This document shows, piece after piece, positions 35,564-43,553 of a DNA stretch of 64,000 bases. The notes under the pieces were generated by a model. The model ran no database searches and was not told the origin of the DNA. It saw only the letters and a list, made by a program, of their open reading frames with translations. Each line of letters begins with the position of its first letter. Within the stretch, counting starts at the first letter, position 1. Origin of the DNA: Chloroflexota bacterium. Its GTDB lineage: Bacteria > Chloroflexota > Anaerolineae > Anaerolineales > Villigracilaceae. The stretch is taken from NCBI GenBank assembly GCA_021795965.1, contig JAJYOU010000006.1, positions 1 to 64,000 of the forward strand, in the 5' to 3' direction. A program made the position numbers and the translations under genes.

Positions 35564-36394
35564 ATGCAATTCGCTTTTGATGGTATTCATTTCCTGTTCT
35601 GGGGTCAGCAATTTACAATTTATTATTACGGCATCATCTTGATGACTGGCGCCGTGGCAGGAGCCTGGTTGGCAAATCAGGAAGCCGTGAGACGCGGCCA
35701 TGATGGAGAGATCATCTGGGACATGCTCATCTGGCTGATCGTGGGGGGGATTATCGGTGCGCGACTCTGGCATGTCTTCACCCCTTCCCCTTCGCTGATC
35801 GCCCAGGGAATTGATACTCATTATTATTTGACCCATCCGCTCGACATGATCAATTTGCGCCGCGGCGGATTGGGAATTCCTGGGGCTGTGATCGGTGGTC
35901 TGATCACGATGTATTTCTTCTGCAAAAAACGCAAACTTAACCTCATGGAATGGATCGATATTTCGGTGCCTGGTCTGGCATTGGGTCAGGCAATCGGGCG
36001 CTGGGGCAATTATTTTAACCAGGAGCTTTACGGCGGCCCCACCAACTTGCCGTGGAAAATTTATATCGATCCTCAACACCGCCTGGCTGGTTTTACTGAC
36101 AAGGAATATTATCATCCCCTCTTCTTGTACGAATCCATCTGGAACCTCGCCAATATGGCGCTCCTGATCTGGCTCACCCGCCGCTTCCCAAATAAATTAA
36201 AAACAGGGGATTTGCTGCTGGTCTACCTGGTTGTGTATCCAACCGGGAGGTTTTTACTGGAATTTTTGCGGCTGGATGCCTCACAGCTGGGTGGAATCAA
36301 TGCCAACCAAACCCTGATGGCCATCGTGGCGGTCTGCGCAATTGCTGCCCTACTTTGGCGTCACCGGCCTCTTAAACAATCAACCCAATCTTAA
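35564..36394 (+). CDS. lgt: Prolipoprotein diacylglyceryl transferase
   Basis: The 276-residue polytopic enzyme contains IGRWGNYFNQELYGGPT, the Lgt signature with the essential Arg and Asn/Gln residues, plus RRGGLGIPGAVIGG and the C-terminal PTGRFLLEFLR. It transfers diacylglycerol from phosphatidylglycerol to the lipobox Cys of prolipoproteins. At least eight genes in this window encode such substrates. GGAGAA precedes the ATG. The 3' end lies 37 bases before the ABC ATPase start. Confidence 0.96.
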   Translation: MQFAFDGIHFLFWGQQFTIYYYGIILMTGAVAGAWLANQEAVRRGHDGEIIWDMLIWLIVGGIIGARLWHVFTPSPSLIAQGIDTHYYLTHPLDMINLRRGGLGIPGAVIGGLITMYFFCKKRKLNLMEWIDISVPGLALGQAIGRWGNYFNQELYGGPTNLPWKIYIDPQHRLAGFTDKEYYHPLFLYESIWNLANMALLIWLTRRFPNKLKTGDLLLVYLVVYPTGRFLLEFLRLDASQLGGINANQTLMAIVAVCAIAALLWRHRPLKQSTQS

Positions 36395-36431
36395 ACAGGA
36401 ATCCCACCCAGATCTTATCCATGACCCGTAC

Positions 36432-37361
36432 ATGATCGAATGTGAAGACCTGAGTAAAAACTTTGACTCTTTTAAAGCCGTCGACGGCATTTCGCTGCGC
36501 GTCAAACCGGGGGAAATACTCGCGCTTCTAGGACAAAATGGGGCGGGAAAAACCACAACGGTTCGAATGTTGAACTCAGTTCTGACGCCAACCAGGGGTT
36601 GGGCACGGGTTGCAGGCTTTGATACGGTCAATGACCCTGTCAACGTGCGCTCTTCTGTCGGTGTTTTGACAGAAATGCACGGGTTGTATGGTCGCATGAC
36701 AGGTTTTGAGTACCTGGAGTTTTTTGGAAAAGTCTATAATTTGGATAAAACCCGAAGAGAACAACGCTCCAGGGAGCTTTTGGAATATTTTGGCATGGCT
36801 TCTGACGGTTTTCGCAGAACAGGGGAATATTCCAAGGGAATGCGCCAAAAAATATCCCTAGCCCGCGCTTTGATTCACGACCCCCCCGTTCTTTTGCTTG
36901 ACGAACCTACCTCTGCCATGGACCCGGAAAGCGCCCAGCTGGTTCGCCAGGAAATCGGGCGGCTGCGCTCTTCGCAGCGTTCCATCATCATTTGCACCCA
37001 CAACCTCCTCGAAGCAGAATTACTTGCCGACCAGATTGCGATCATGTTCCATGGACGAATTTTACTCAAAGGCTCCCTGGAAGAATTGCGCGATCAACTG
37101 CTTGGCTCACCAGTCTACGAGATCAGCCTTGCAGGTACCTTCCGTTTGGAGGATCTCAAGTTTCCCCCGGGGAGCAGTTTGCAGGAATTCCACGAGAAAA
37201 GTTTTCGCTACCAGGTCAGTGACCCGGCTTCAATCAACCCTATCATCCTCCAACAATTATTTAACCTGGGCATACCGGTCATCTCTGTTCAGGAAATTCC
37301 TCGTTCCCTGGAAAAGATTTACCTGGAAGCCATGCGCCTGGCTGGACAAGGACTCTTATGA
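36432..37361 (+). CDS. ABC exporter ATP-binding protein (NatA-like)
   Basis: The 309-residue ATPase has Walker A LLGQNGAGKTTTVRML, signature YSKGMRQKISLARAL, Walker B PPVLLLDEPTSAMDP and the H-loop CTHNLLEAE. It belongs to the DRA/Nat-type exporter subfamily. The C-terminal 90 residues form the usual extra domain of this group. The frame opens earlier (36342), but the 30 added residues overlap lgt; ATG 36432 (MIECEDLSKNF) is the standard start. It overlaps the permease gene in ATGA, forming a two-gene exporter. Confidence 0.9.
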   Translation: MIECEDLSKNFDSFKAVDGISLRVKPGEILALLGQNGAGKTTTVRMLNSVLTPTRGWARVAGFDTVNDPVNVRSSVGVLTEMHGLYGRMTGFEYLEFFGKVYNLDKTRREQRSRELLEYFGMASDGFRRTGEYSKGMRQKISLARALIHDPPVLLLDEPTSAMDPESAQLVRQEIGRLRSSQRSIIICTHNLLEAELLADQIAIMFHGRILLKGSLEELRDQLLGSPVYEISLAGTFRLEDLKFPPGSSLQEFHEKSFRYQVSDPASINPIILQQLFNLGIPVISVQEIPRSLEKIYLEAMRLAGQGLL

Positions 37362-38905
37362 AGTGGCTTAAACCAGCCTGGGTTGTGGCACAACGCGAAT
37401 TAATCGATCACCTGCGAGATTGGCGCATCCTTGCGCCAATGATCATCTTGACCCTGGTCTTCCCCTATCTGATGACCCTGGCTGCCAAGGTTTCCATCCA
37501 GTACATCAACAAGTATGGCGGTAATCTGATTGCCAGCCGCATGCTGCCGTTCCTGATCCTGGTCGTCGGCTATTTTCCCGTGACTATTTCGTTGGTGGTC
37601 GCATTGGAAGCCTTCGTCGGCGAAAAAGAACGCGGAACCATCGAACCGCTGCTTGCCAGCCCGCTGTCAGATGAGCAGCTTTACCTGGGAAAATTAATCG
37701 CCGGGACTCTCGTGCCCATCACGGTCAGCTTTACCGGGATTGGCTTTTATATGGCAGGACTGGCGTGGCAGGGAATTGCCTGGCCGGAAGCAAGTTTCAT
37801 TTTCCAGACCCTGGCACTGACGGCTGTTCAAACCCTCCTGATGGTGAGCGCCGCAATCGTCATTTCCACCCAATCGACAACCGTCCGGGCCGCCAACCTC
37901 CTGGCATCTTTTATTATTATCCCTGTCGCGGCACTCATCCAGGGAGAGAGCATCATGATGTTTTGGGGTAACTCGGATATCCTTTGGCTGGCGGTTCTTG
38001 GCGTTTCGATCATGTCCCTGCTCACCATTCGCCTGGGAATCATTCACTTTAAACGGGAAAACTTGTTAGGGCGTGAAATTGACGTCCTCAATTGGAGCTG
38101 GGTCTGGCAGACTTTCCGCAGAACATATTCCAGTGAAACCCGCCAATTTTTCAGTCTATGGTCATTCCAACCTTTAAAAAATGTGGAACAGGAAAACGGC
38201 GACCAAAATAAAGATCGATCCCCTGGGGGGACTGTCCGGGAAGGCTTAAACCGCATCTTGCATTGGTATCGAGTGGATTTGATGGACACCTTGCAACGCC
38301 TGGCGCCGACCATCTGGGTGGTTCTGGTGATTGGAATTATGGCAGTTCTGGCGGGTTATATTTTTGTCCAAACCAGGGTCAACCAGACCGTTCTAACCGA
38401 TGCGCAGTTCAACCAGACCATCAATTCGATTCGCGGAATCATGCAGAACAGCCTTGGCAGCGGGATCACGACCAAAATGATTTTCTGGCACAATTTGCAG
38501 GCTGAGCTGATCATTTTACTGCTTGGTGTTTTTACCTTCGGTATATTAAGTATTGTGGTTTTTATCGGTAATTTTGCCCTGATCGGTGGCATTTTAGGAG
38601 TCTTGCCGGCAGTTGGGCTTTCGCCCTGGCTGGTTTTTATCAGTGGAATCCTTCCACATGGCATTTTTGAGATGACATCCATTATTCTCCTCAGCGCTGC
38701 CATGCTGCACCTTGGCTTGCGCCTGGTAACACCCGAAAAAGGGCGTTCAATCGGAGAGACACTGATCATGTCCCTGGCTGATGTAACAAAATTATTGATT
38801 GGTATTTGTATCCCCTTCCTGATTCTGGCGGCTGTTATCGAAGCAAACATCACCCCCCGTTTATTAATCACAGCAGTCGGACATTATTTTAACCTCCAAC
38901 CCTGA
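37358..38905 (+). CDS. ABC-2 type permease (NatB-like)
   Basis: The 515-residue membrane protein matches ABC-2 permeases: an N-terminal VVAQRELIDHLRDWRI amphipathic stretch, a helix, then EAFVGEKERGTIEPLLASPLSDEQLYLGK, the hallmark coupling-region motif of NatB-type permeases. About nine membrane segments are visible, with a large loop (about 235-310) in the middle, and a second half similar to stage-II-sporulation-M-like (SpoIIM/DUF95) proteins (GILPHGIFEMTSIILLSAA). Both halves are in one frame, suggesting a fusion of ABC-2 and SpoIIM-like domains. The substrate is unknown. Confidence 0.82.
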   Translation: MKWLKPAWVVAQRELIDHLRDWRILAPMIILTLVFPYLMTLAAKVSIQYINKYGGNLIASRMLPFLILVVGYFPVTISLVVALEAFVGEKERGTIEPLLASPLSDEQLYLGKLIAGTLVPITVSFTGIGFYMAGLAWQGIAWPEASFIFQTLALTAVQTLLMVSAAIVISTQSTTVRAANLLASFIIIPVAALIQGESIMMFWGNSDILWLAVLGVSIMSLLTIRLGIIHFKRENLLGREIDVLNWSWVWQTFRRTYSSETRQFFSLWSFQPLKNVEQENGDQNKDRSPGGTVREGLNRILHWYRVDLMDTLQRLAPTIWVVLVIGIMAVLAGYIFVQTRVNQTVLTDAQFNQTINSIRGIMQNSLGSGITTKMIFWHNLQAELIILLLGVFTFGILSIVVFIGNFALIGGILGVLPAVGLSPWLVFISGILPHGIFEMTSIILLSAAMLHLGLRLVTPEKGRSIGETLIMSLADVTKLLIGICIPFLILAAVIEANITPRLLITAVGHYFNLQP

Positions 38906-39669
38906 TGGCAAAACTGATTGTTCTTGGGTCCTCGAATGCCATACCAACACAGGGTCATGAAAACACCCATTTTGTATTTCGTATTCCGGGAAGAATCATA
39001 TTGGTCGATTGCGGTCCCAACCCGATTGTTCGCCTCGAACAGGTTTCTATCGATCCCTGCCAGGTTACTGATATCTTCCTGACCCATTTTCACCCCGATC
39101 ACACTGCCTCCCTGCCATTATTCCTGATGGACTTGTGGCTGATGAAGCGAAAGCAATCGCTGACCATCTATGGATTGGATTACACAATCGACCGCGTGGA
39201 AGCAATGATGGATCTTTATGGCTGGCGGGAATGGTCTGGTTTATTCGAGATCAAATTGGTTCGCATCCCTTCTGCAAAGAAAATCATCGCCCTCGAAGAT
39301 GACAGCCTGCGTGTTTCCGCTTCTCCCGTGAAACATTTCATCCCCAATATTTGCCTGAGGTTTGACCTGAAACAGGAAAAGAAGAGTTTCGCTTACTCTT
39401 CTGACACTGAGCCCTGCCAGGCGGTTGTGGAAATTTCCAGGGATGTGGATATCCTCATTCACGAATGCGCCAATACGCCCGGTCATTCGTCAGCCGCCCA
39501 GGCGGGTGAAATTGCCCAAAAAGCAGGTGCCCGATCCTTGTACCTGATCCACTATCCGGGCAACATTTCAAATGGGGAAGATATGCTTGTCAAAGCCAGT
39601 CAAACTTACCCTGGTCCGGTAAAACTGGCGTTGGATTTTATGGAAATTGCTTTAGAAGCTGATTTGTGA
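38905..39669 (+). CDS. Metallo-beta-lactamase-fold hydrolase (RNase Z-like)
   Basis: The 254-residue protein has the MBL zinc motif LTHFHPDHTASLPLF (HxHxDH), later YSSDTEPC with the bridging Asp, and IHECANTPGHSSAAQAGEIA. LIHYPG provides the last His. The pattern is close to the RNase Z/ElaC superfamily branch, but the tRNase exosite is not evident, so tRNA processing is not claimed. The ATG overlaps the preceding TGA (TGATG), coupling it to the exporter genes. Confidence 0.86.
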   Translation: MAKLIVLGSSNAIPTQGHENTHFVFRIPGRIILVDCGPNPIVRLEQVSIDPCQVTDIFLTHFHPDHTASLPLFLMDLWLMKRKQSLTIYGLDYTIDRVEAMMDLYGWREWSGLFEIKLVRIPSAKKIIALEDDSLRVSASPVKHFIPNICLRFDLKQEKKSFAYSSDTEPCQAVVEISRDVDILIHECANTPGHSSAAQAGEIAQKAGARSLYLIHYPGNISNGEDMLVKASQTYPGPVKLALDFMEIALEADL

Positions 39670-39738
39670 GAAAATTAACTTAAGCTTATCCTTTCACTCG
39701 GCACGCTTCTAAAAAAACATTCAAAGATCAAGGTGAAT

Positions 39739-40500
39739 ATGATGCGTACTCCAATGGTTGCAGGAAACTGGAAAATGAATAAAACGGTCGCTGAAGCCCG
39801 CGATCTGGTTTCAGTGATGGGCAGGGATTTAAATAATATCAAAAATGTGGAAAAGGTGCTCTGTCCGCCTTACATTTCTCTCGTCGCAGTGGCGAACTTG
39901 CTTGGGGGAACCGACCTGGGTCTTGGTGCCCAAAATATGCATTGGGAAGATAAAGGCGCTTTCACCGGCGAAGTTTCTCCCATCATGGTCAAGGAATTCT
40001 GTCAATACGTCATCCTTGGACATTCAGAGCGGCGTACTTATTTTGGCGAAACGGATGCGACCGTCAACAAAAAAGTCCTTGCCGCTCAGAAGCACGGGTT
40101 AATCCCCATCGTTTGTATTGGTGAGACCCTGGCAGAATACGAAGCCGGGAAAACCGCCGAAATCGTCCACCGCCAGGCGCTCGAAAGTCTGAAAGGGATT
40201 GATCCTGCCTTCGCATCCAAAATTGTAGTGGCTTATGAACCAGTCTGGGCAATCGGTACTGGGCGGGCATCCTCCCCTGAAAATGCTGAAACAGTTCATC
40301 GCGATGTGGTGCGCTCAGCCTTGAAAGATCTATTTGGCACAGAAACCGCTCTTTCCATCCGCATCCTTTACGGCGGTTCAGTCACGGCTGCAAATGCCGC
40401 AGATTTCTTCAAAGAAATCGATATCGACGGCGCCCTTGTTGGCGGTGCCAGCTTAAAAGCCGAGGATTTCGTCGCAATCACGAGAGCAGCGTCAAAATAG
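39739..40500 (+). CDS. tpiA: Triosephosphate isomerase
   Basis: The 253-residue enzyme has all catalytic residues: Asn/Lys in VAGNWKMNKT, the His of YVILGHSERR and the Glu of VVAYEPVWAIGTG, plus the phosphate loop YGGSVTAANA and DGALVGGASL. It interconverts glyceraldehyde-3-phosphate and dihydroxyacetone phosphate in glycolysis. AAGGTG lies six bases before ATG 39739; a second ATG follows at once, and a GTG at 39733 also opens the frame. No other glycolytic genes are adjacent. Confidence 0.97.
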   Translation: MMRTPMVAGNWKMNKTVAEARDLVSVMGRDLNNIKNVEKVLCPPYISLVAVANLLGGTDLGLGAQNMHWEDKGAFTGEVSPIMVKEFCQYVILGHSERRTYFGETDATVNKKVLAAQKHGLIPIVCIGETLAEYEAGKTAEIVHRQALESLKGIDPAFASKIVVAYEPVWAIGTGRASSPENAETVHRDVVRSALKDLFGTETALSIRILYGGSVTAANAADFFKEIDIDGALVGGASLKAEDFVAITRAASK

Positions 40501-40564
40501 ACTCACAAACCTTTCAGCCCGCAGACCGTTTTTTTGGGCACAATTTGATGAGATAATGACCTGA

Positions 40565-41323
40565 ATGCAGATATCATTTGATGGTCTGGTTTGGCTGTTA
40601 ATCACCCTCGGGCTTTTGTTTATACTGCAGCGCCAATTGCATCGCGAGATCCAGGCAATTTTTCTGATCATCACCAGGAATCAGGATATTACCATCTGGG
40701 TATTTTCCCTCCTCTTTTTCCCAGGGGTATTTTTGCATGAGTTCAGCCACCTGGTGATGGCGAAATTATTAAGAGTTCGTACCGGCAGTTTTTCCCTCCT
40801 GCCCAGACCAATGCCCGATGGACACCTGCAAATGGGTTATGTCGAAGCTGCCACCACCGATGTTTTTCGAGATTCACTCGTCGGTTTGGCGCCCCTCATC
40901 AGCGGGATGCTGTTTATCGCCCTGGCGGTGATTCCACACCTGCAGCTGACCACTATGTGGGAAAGCTTGAACCAGTCCCAATGGCAGGTTTTTTTGAAGG
41001 AATTTGAGGTCCTTCCTTCAATCCCTGATTTCTGGCTCTGGTTTTATGGAACCTTTGCAATCTCCTCCACCATGCTGCCATCCGAATCCGACCGGCACGC
41101 CTGGCTCCCAGTTTTATTGACGGCAATCGTGCTCCTGGCAACGGCTGTTTTGGCTGGCGCGGGACCTTGGATGCTGGATATTCTCGCGACACCGTTTAAC
41201 CAGTTTTTAAGGGGAACTGCCCTGGTACTGCTGGTCAGCGTCATCATCCACGTTCTCTTGATCATTCCCCTCGCCCTGATTCATCTTTTGTTATCTCACC
41301 TGACTGGTTTGGATGTCAAATAG
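40565..41323 (+). CDS. M50-like membrane metallopeptidase family protein
   Basis: The 252-residue polytopic protein has HEFSHLVMAKLL near residues 58-69 inside a membrane segment, the HExxH zinc motif of intramembrane proteases, plus five other hydrophobic segments. The usual second motif (NPDG) is not found; a conserved-looking TMLPSESDRHAW near residue 180 may supply the third ligand. Proteolytic activity is therefore possible but unproven. A GATAAT ends seven bases before the ATG and no ribosome-binding site is visible. The gene converges on the MFS transporter gene. Confidence 0.65.
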   Translation: MQISFDGLVWLLITLGLLFILQRQLHREIQAIFLIITRNQDITIWVFSLLFFPGVFLHEFSHLVMAKLLRVRTGSFSLLPRPMPDGHLQMGYVEAATTDVFRDSLVGLAPLISGMLFIALAVIPHLQLTTMWESLNQSQWQVFLKEFEVLPSIPDFWLWFYGTFAISSTMLPSESDRHAWLPVLLTAIVLLATAVLAGAGPWMLDILATPFNQFLRGTALVLLVSVIIHVLLIIPLALIHLLLSHLTGLDVK

Positions 41324-41375
41324 GCGCTGTTCTCTAATTCTTTTGCCAACCTGCCTGTTTTGTGAATTGATGGGA

Positions 41376-42581
41376 TCAGGAAATTGCTTTCAGACTCGCT
41401 TTTGAATGTCTTTTTCCTGCATTTACCAGTGTGAGATATGCACCCAGATCAAAAATCAAACTCCCCAAAACGATCAGGATGATGGATTTTGCCCCGGAAA
41501 AATCAATTAAATGACCCACCAGCCAGGGCAGTATCATCGCGCCCAGGCTATCGCCCAGCAAAACAACTGAACTGATACGGGCAGTCATTGGGATGGATTG
41601 ACCCGATAGAGAAAAGCCCATCGGCCAGAGGGGTGCCAGGCAAAAACCCAGGATGATAGTCGCAATCCAGAGCAGGTTTGCAGAAGCTGGCGCCAGGTTT
41701 AAGATCGTCAAAATTGAAATGGCACCTACCAACGCAATTGGAATCACCTGGCGGGGAGTGGTGTGGATGGCAGCAGGGATCGATAACAAACGACCCATCG
41801 TGAAAGCCAACCAAAAACCGGAAGTCAGGAAGGCGGAACTCGATGCATTTAATATGCTGAGAGTGGATGCATACGTATAGATCCAGCCGCCAAAAGTAAT
41901 CTCAGCTCCTACATAGAAAAAGAGATAGAGCGCTGCTGATATGACCAGCACGGAAAAAATCGATACCCGCGATCCTTGCTCATCATTTTGCAGATGAACG
42001 GGCTTTGGATTCCCCGGAAGAAAAATCGTTCGCACTCCCATTAATATCCCGAAAATCCCAATCCCCCAAAATGCCCATTGATACCCATTTGGAATGGTGA
42101 TCAATCTGCCAACAATCAACGGGGAAACAAACGCCCCTAAACCAAAGCAAAAGTGCAAAGTATTTATGAAAAGTCCTGCCTTCTCGCGGTGAGTCCACAC
42201 AAGCAGCGTATTTACCCCCAGGATCAAGCCTTCAGCCATTCCTTTAACTAGGATGATTGCCATCAGCCACCAGAACCCGGTCGAAAACGGGATCAGCATG
42301 ATTAGACAACCACCCACCAGTTGACCCATTCCCACCACCAGGTGACCTCTAAAACGTTCCATCCAACGCCCACCAAGGAGGGTGCCGATGGTAAATCCCA
42401 GGGATCCAATTAAAAATATGTTCCCCATTTGTCCGATACTGACTTTGATTTGCTGCGCCACAGATGGCAACGTGGGACCATTGATCCCGGTTGACAACCC
42501 AAGGTAGATGAATAAAAAATAATATTGGATGGTTTGGGCGATTGATTCCTGTTCGAGAAACCTGGAGATCCGGTTGGGCAA
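41376..42581 (-). CDS. Major facilitator superfamily transporter
   Basis: The 401-residue protein has about twelve hydrophobic segments and the MFS loop 2-3 motif in GGRWMERFRGHLVVG. GPTLPSVAQQ in helix 1-2 and the symmetric second half fit the superfamily. The solute is not predictable from the sequence. The start is TTG 42581 with a strong GAGGAGAAATAAT upstream. It is divergent from nrdR, 470 bases away. Confidence 0.85.
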   Translation of the reverse strand: MPNRISRFLEQESIAQTIQYYFLFIYLGLSTGINGPTLPSVAQQIKVSIGQMGNIFLIGSLGFTIGTLLGGRWMERFRGHLVVGMGQLVGGCLIMLIPFSTGFWWLMAIILVKGMAEGLILGVNTLLVWTHREKAGLFINTLHFCFGLGAFVSPLIVGRLITIPNGYQWAFWGIGIFGILMGVRTIFLPGNPKPVHLQNDEQGSRVSIFSVLVISAALYLFFYVGAEITFGGWIYTYASTLSILNASSSAFLTSGFWLAFTMGRLLSIPAAIHTTPRQVIPIALVGAISILTILNLAPASANLLWIATIILGFCLAPLWPMGFSLSGQSIPMTARISSVVLLGDSLGAMILPWLVGHLIDFSGAKSIILIVLGSLIFDLGAYLTLVNAGKRHSKASLKAIS

Positions 42582-42934
42582 ATTATTTCTCCTCGAAAAT
42601 TACTTAACACGAAAACTCTTTAAAAAAAAAGTATTTTAGCGCAAAACCTCAAAATACCCGCTTGTATCGAGCAATCGATTTCGTCTCTTTTGATACCTTC
42701 AAATGATAATTCCTATATTTATTAAAACCCTCATTTCACACCAGGAGACCTGCCCATCCAACTGCCCAATCGAATGTTAGGAAAATCGATTGTCTATCTG
42801 GCAGGGATTGAATAATTATAGGATAATCCGTCTCCAATCCAGACACTTTCAGATCAAATATAACTTCACCTGACGTTGATTTCCCTGACGCGGAAAGATA
42901 TTACAAAATATTTGAAATCTCTAATGTAATTATC
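42582..42934. other. Non-coding stretch between the MFS and nrdR genes
   Basis: About 350 AT-rich bases separate the MFS start from the nrdR promoter. I find no convincing open frame, tRNA or riboswitch. An ATTGAATAATTATAGGATAATCC region at about 42805-42828 is promoter-like without a clear pair of hexamers. This is the longest gene-free stretch in the window. Confidence 0.4.
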
Positions 42935-42963
42935 TTGAATCTGAGCGCTTCAAATGGTAAAAT
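42935..42963 (+). promoter_or_regulatory. Probable nrdR-nrdJ promoter
   Basis: TTGAAT (42935-42940) and TAAAAT (42958-42963) are separated by exactly 17 bases, about 90 bases upstream of the nrdR ATG. Downstream in the leader are two similar 12-mers, CACCAAATGTGG (43007-43018) and CAACAAATGTTC (43022-43033). Confidence 0.5.
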
Positions 42964-43051
42964 TTTTTCATCACGTCGCAAGATAGGGGAGTGTTTCTCC
43001 AAAAAACACCAAATGTGGCGGCAACAAATGTTCTAATGATTGAGGTGATTT

Positions 43052-43504
43052 ATGCGCTGCCCGTATTGTCAATATTCTGAATCTAAAGTGATCGATACAT
43101 CCCATGATACGCACGGTGGAATACGCCGGCGGCGGGAATGTTTAAGCTGCGGGCAGCGGTTTAGTTCATATGAAAGACCAACCCTGGCTACACCCCTTCT
43201 AATTAAGCGGGATGGCACGCGGGAAGAATTTGATCGCGAGAAACTGGCTCGCGGACTGCGGATGTCCTGCACCAAGAGACCTGTTTCTGCCTCAGATATA
43301 GAAGGACTGGTTGGAAAAATTGAATCTGAACTGCAAAAAATGGGTAAATTGGAAATCCCATCCCGGGTTGTCGGGGATATGGTCATTAGCGGGTTGAAGG
43401 AACTCGATCAAATCGCATACATTCGTTATGCAATCGTTTATCTACGCCTGGATGACTTGCACGCGCTGCGAAATGTAATCGACCGCCTGTTATTGGAATC
43501 ATAA
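43052..43504 (+). CDS. nrdR: Transcriptional repressor NrdR
   Basis: The 150-residue protein has the N-terminal zinc ribbon [16 protein letters not shown] and [16 protein letters not shown], followed by the ATP-cone domain ([21 protein letters not shown]) that senses ATP/dATP. It represses ribonucleotide reductase genes. GAGGTGA precedes the ATG. Its position directly upstream of nrdJ fits autoregulated control of the reductase. Confidence 0.97.
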   Translation: MRCPYCQYSESKVIDTSHDTHGGIRRRRECLSCGQRFSSYERPTLATPLLIKRDGTREEFDREKLARGLRMSCTKRPVSASDIEGLVGKIESELQKMGKLEIPSRVVGDMVISGLKELDQIAYIRYAIVYLRLDDLHALRNVIDRLLLES

Positions 43505-43553
43505 ATCACCCCCAAAATTTCCTAATTTTATTAGTTTAATCAGGAGAATTTCC

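Noticed and set aside
42582-43051. Cobalamin riboswitch before the B12-dependent reductase genes
   Set aside because: No B12-box-like conserved sequence or the required multi-stem layout is seen; GTGTTT/AAACAC pairing near 42991-43008 is too small.
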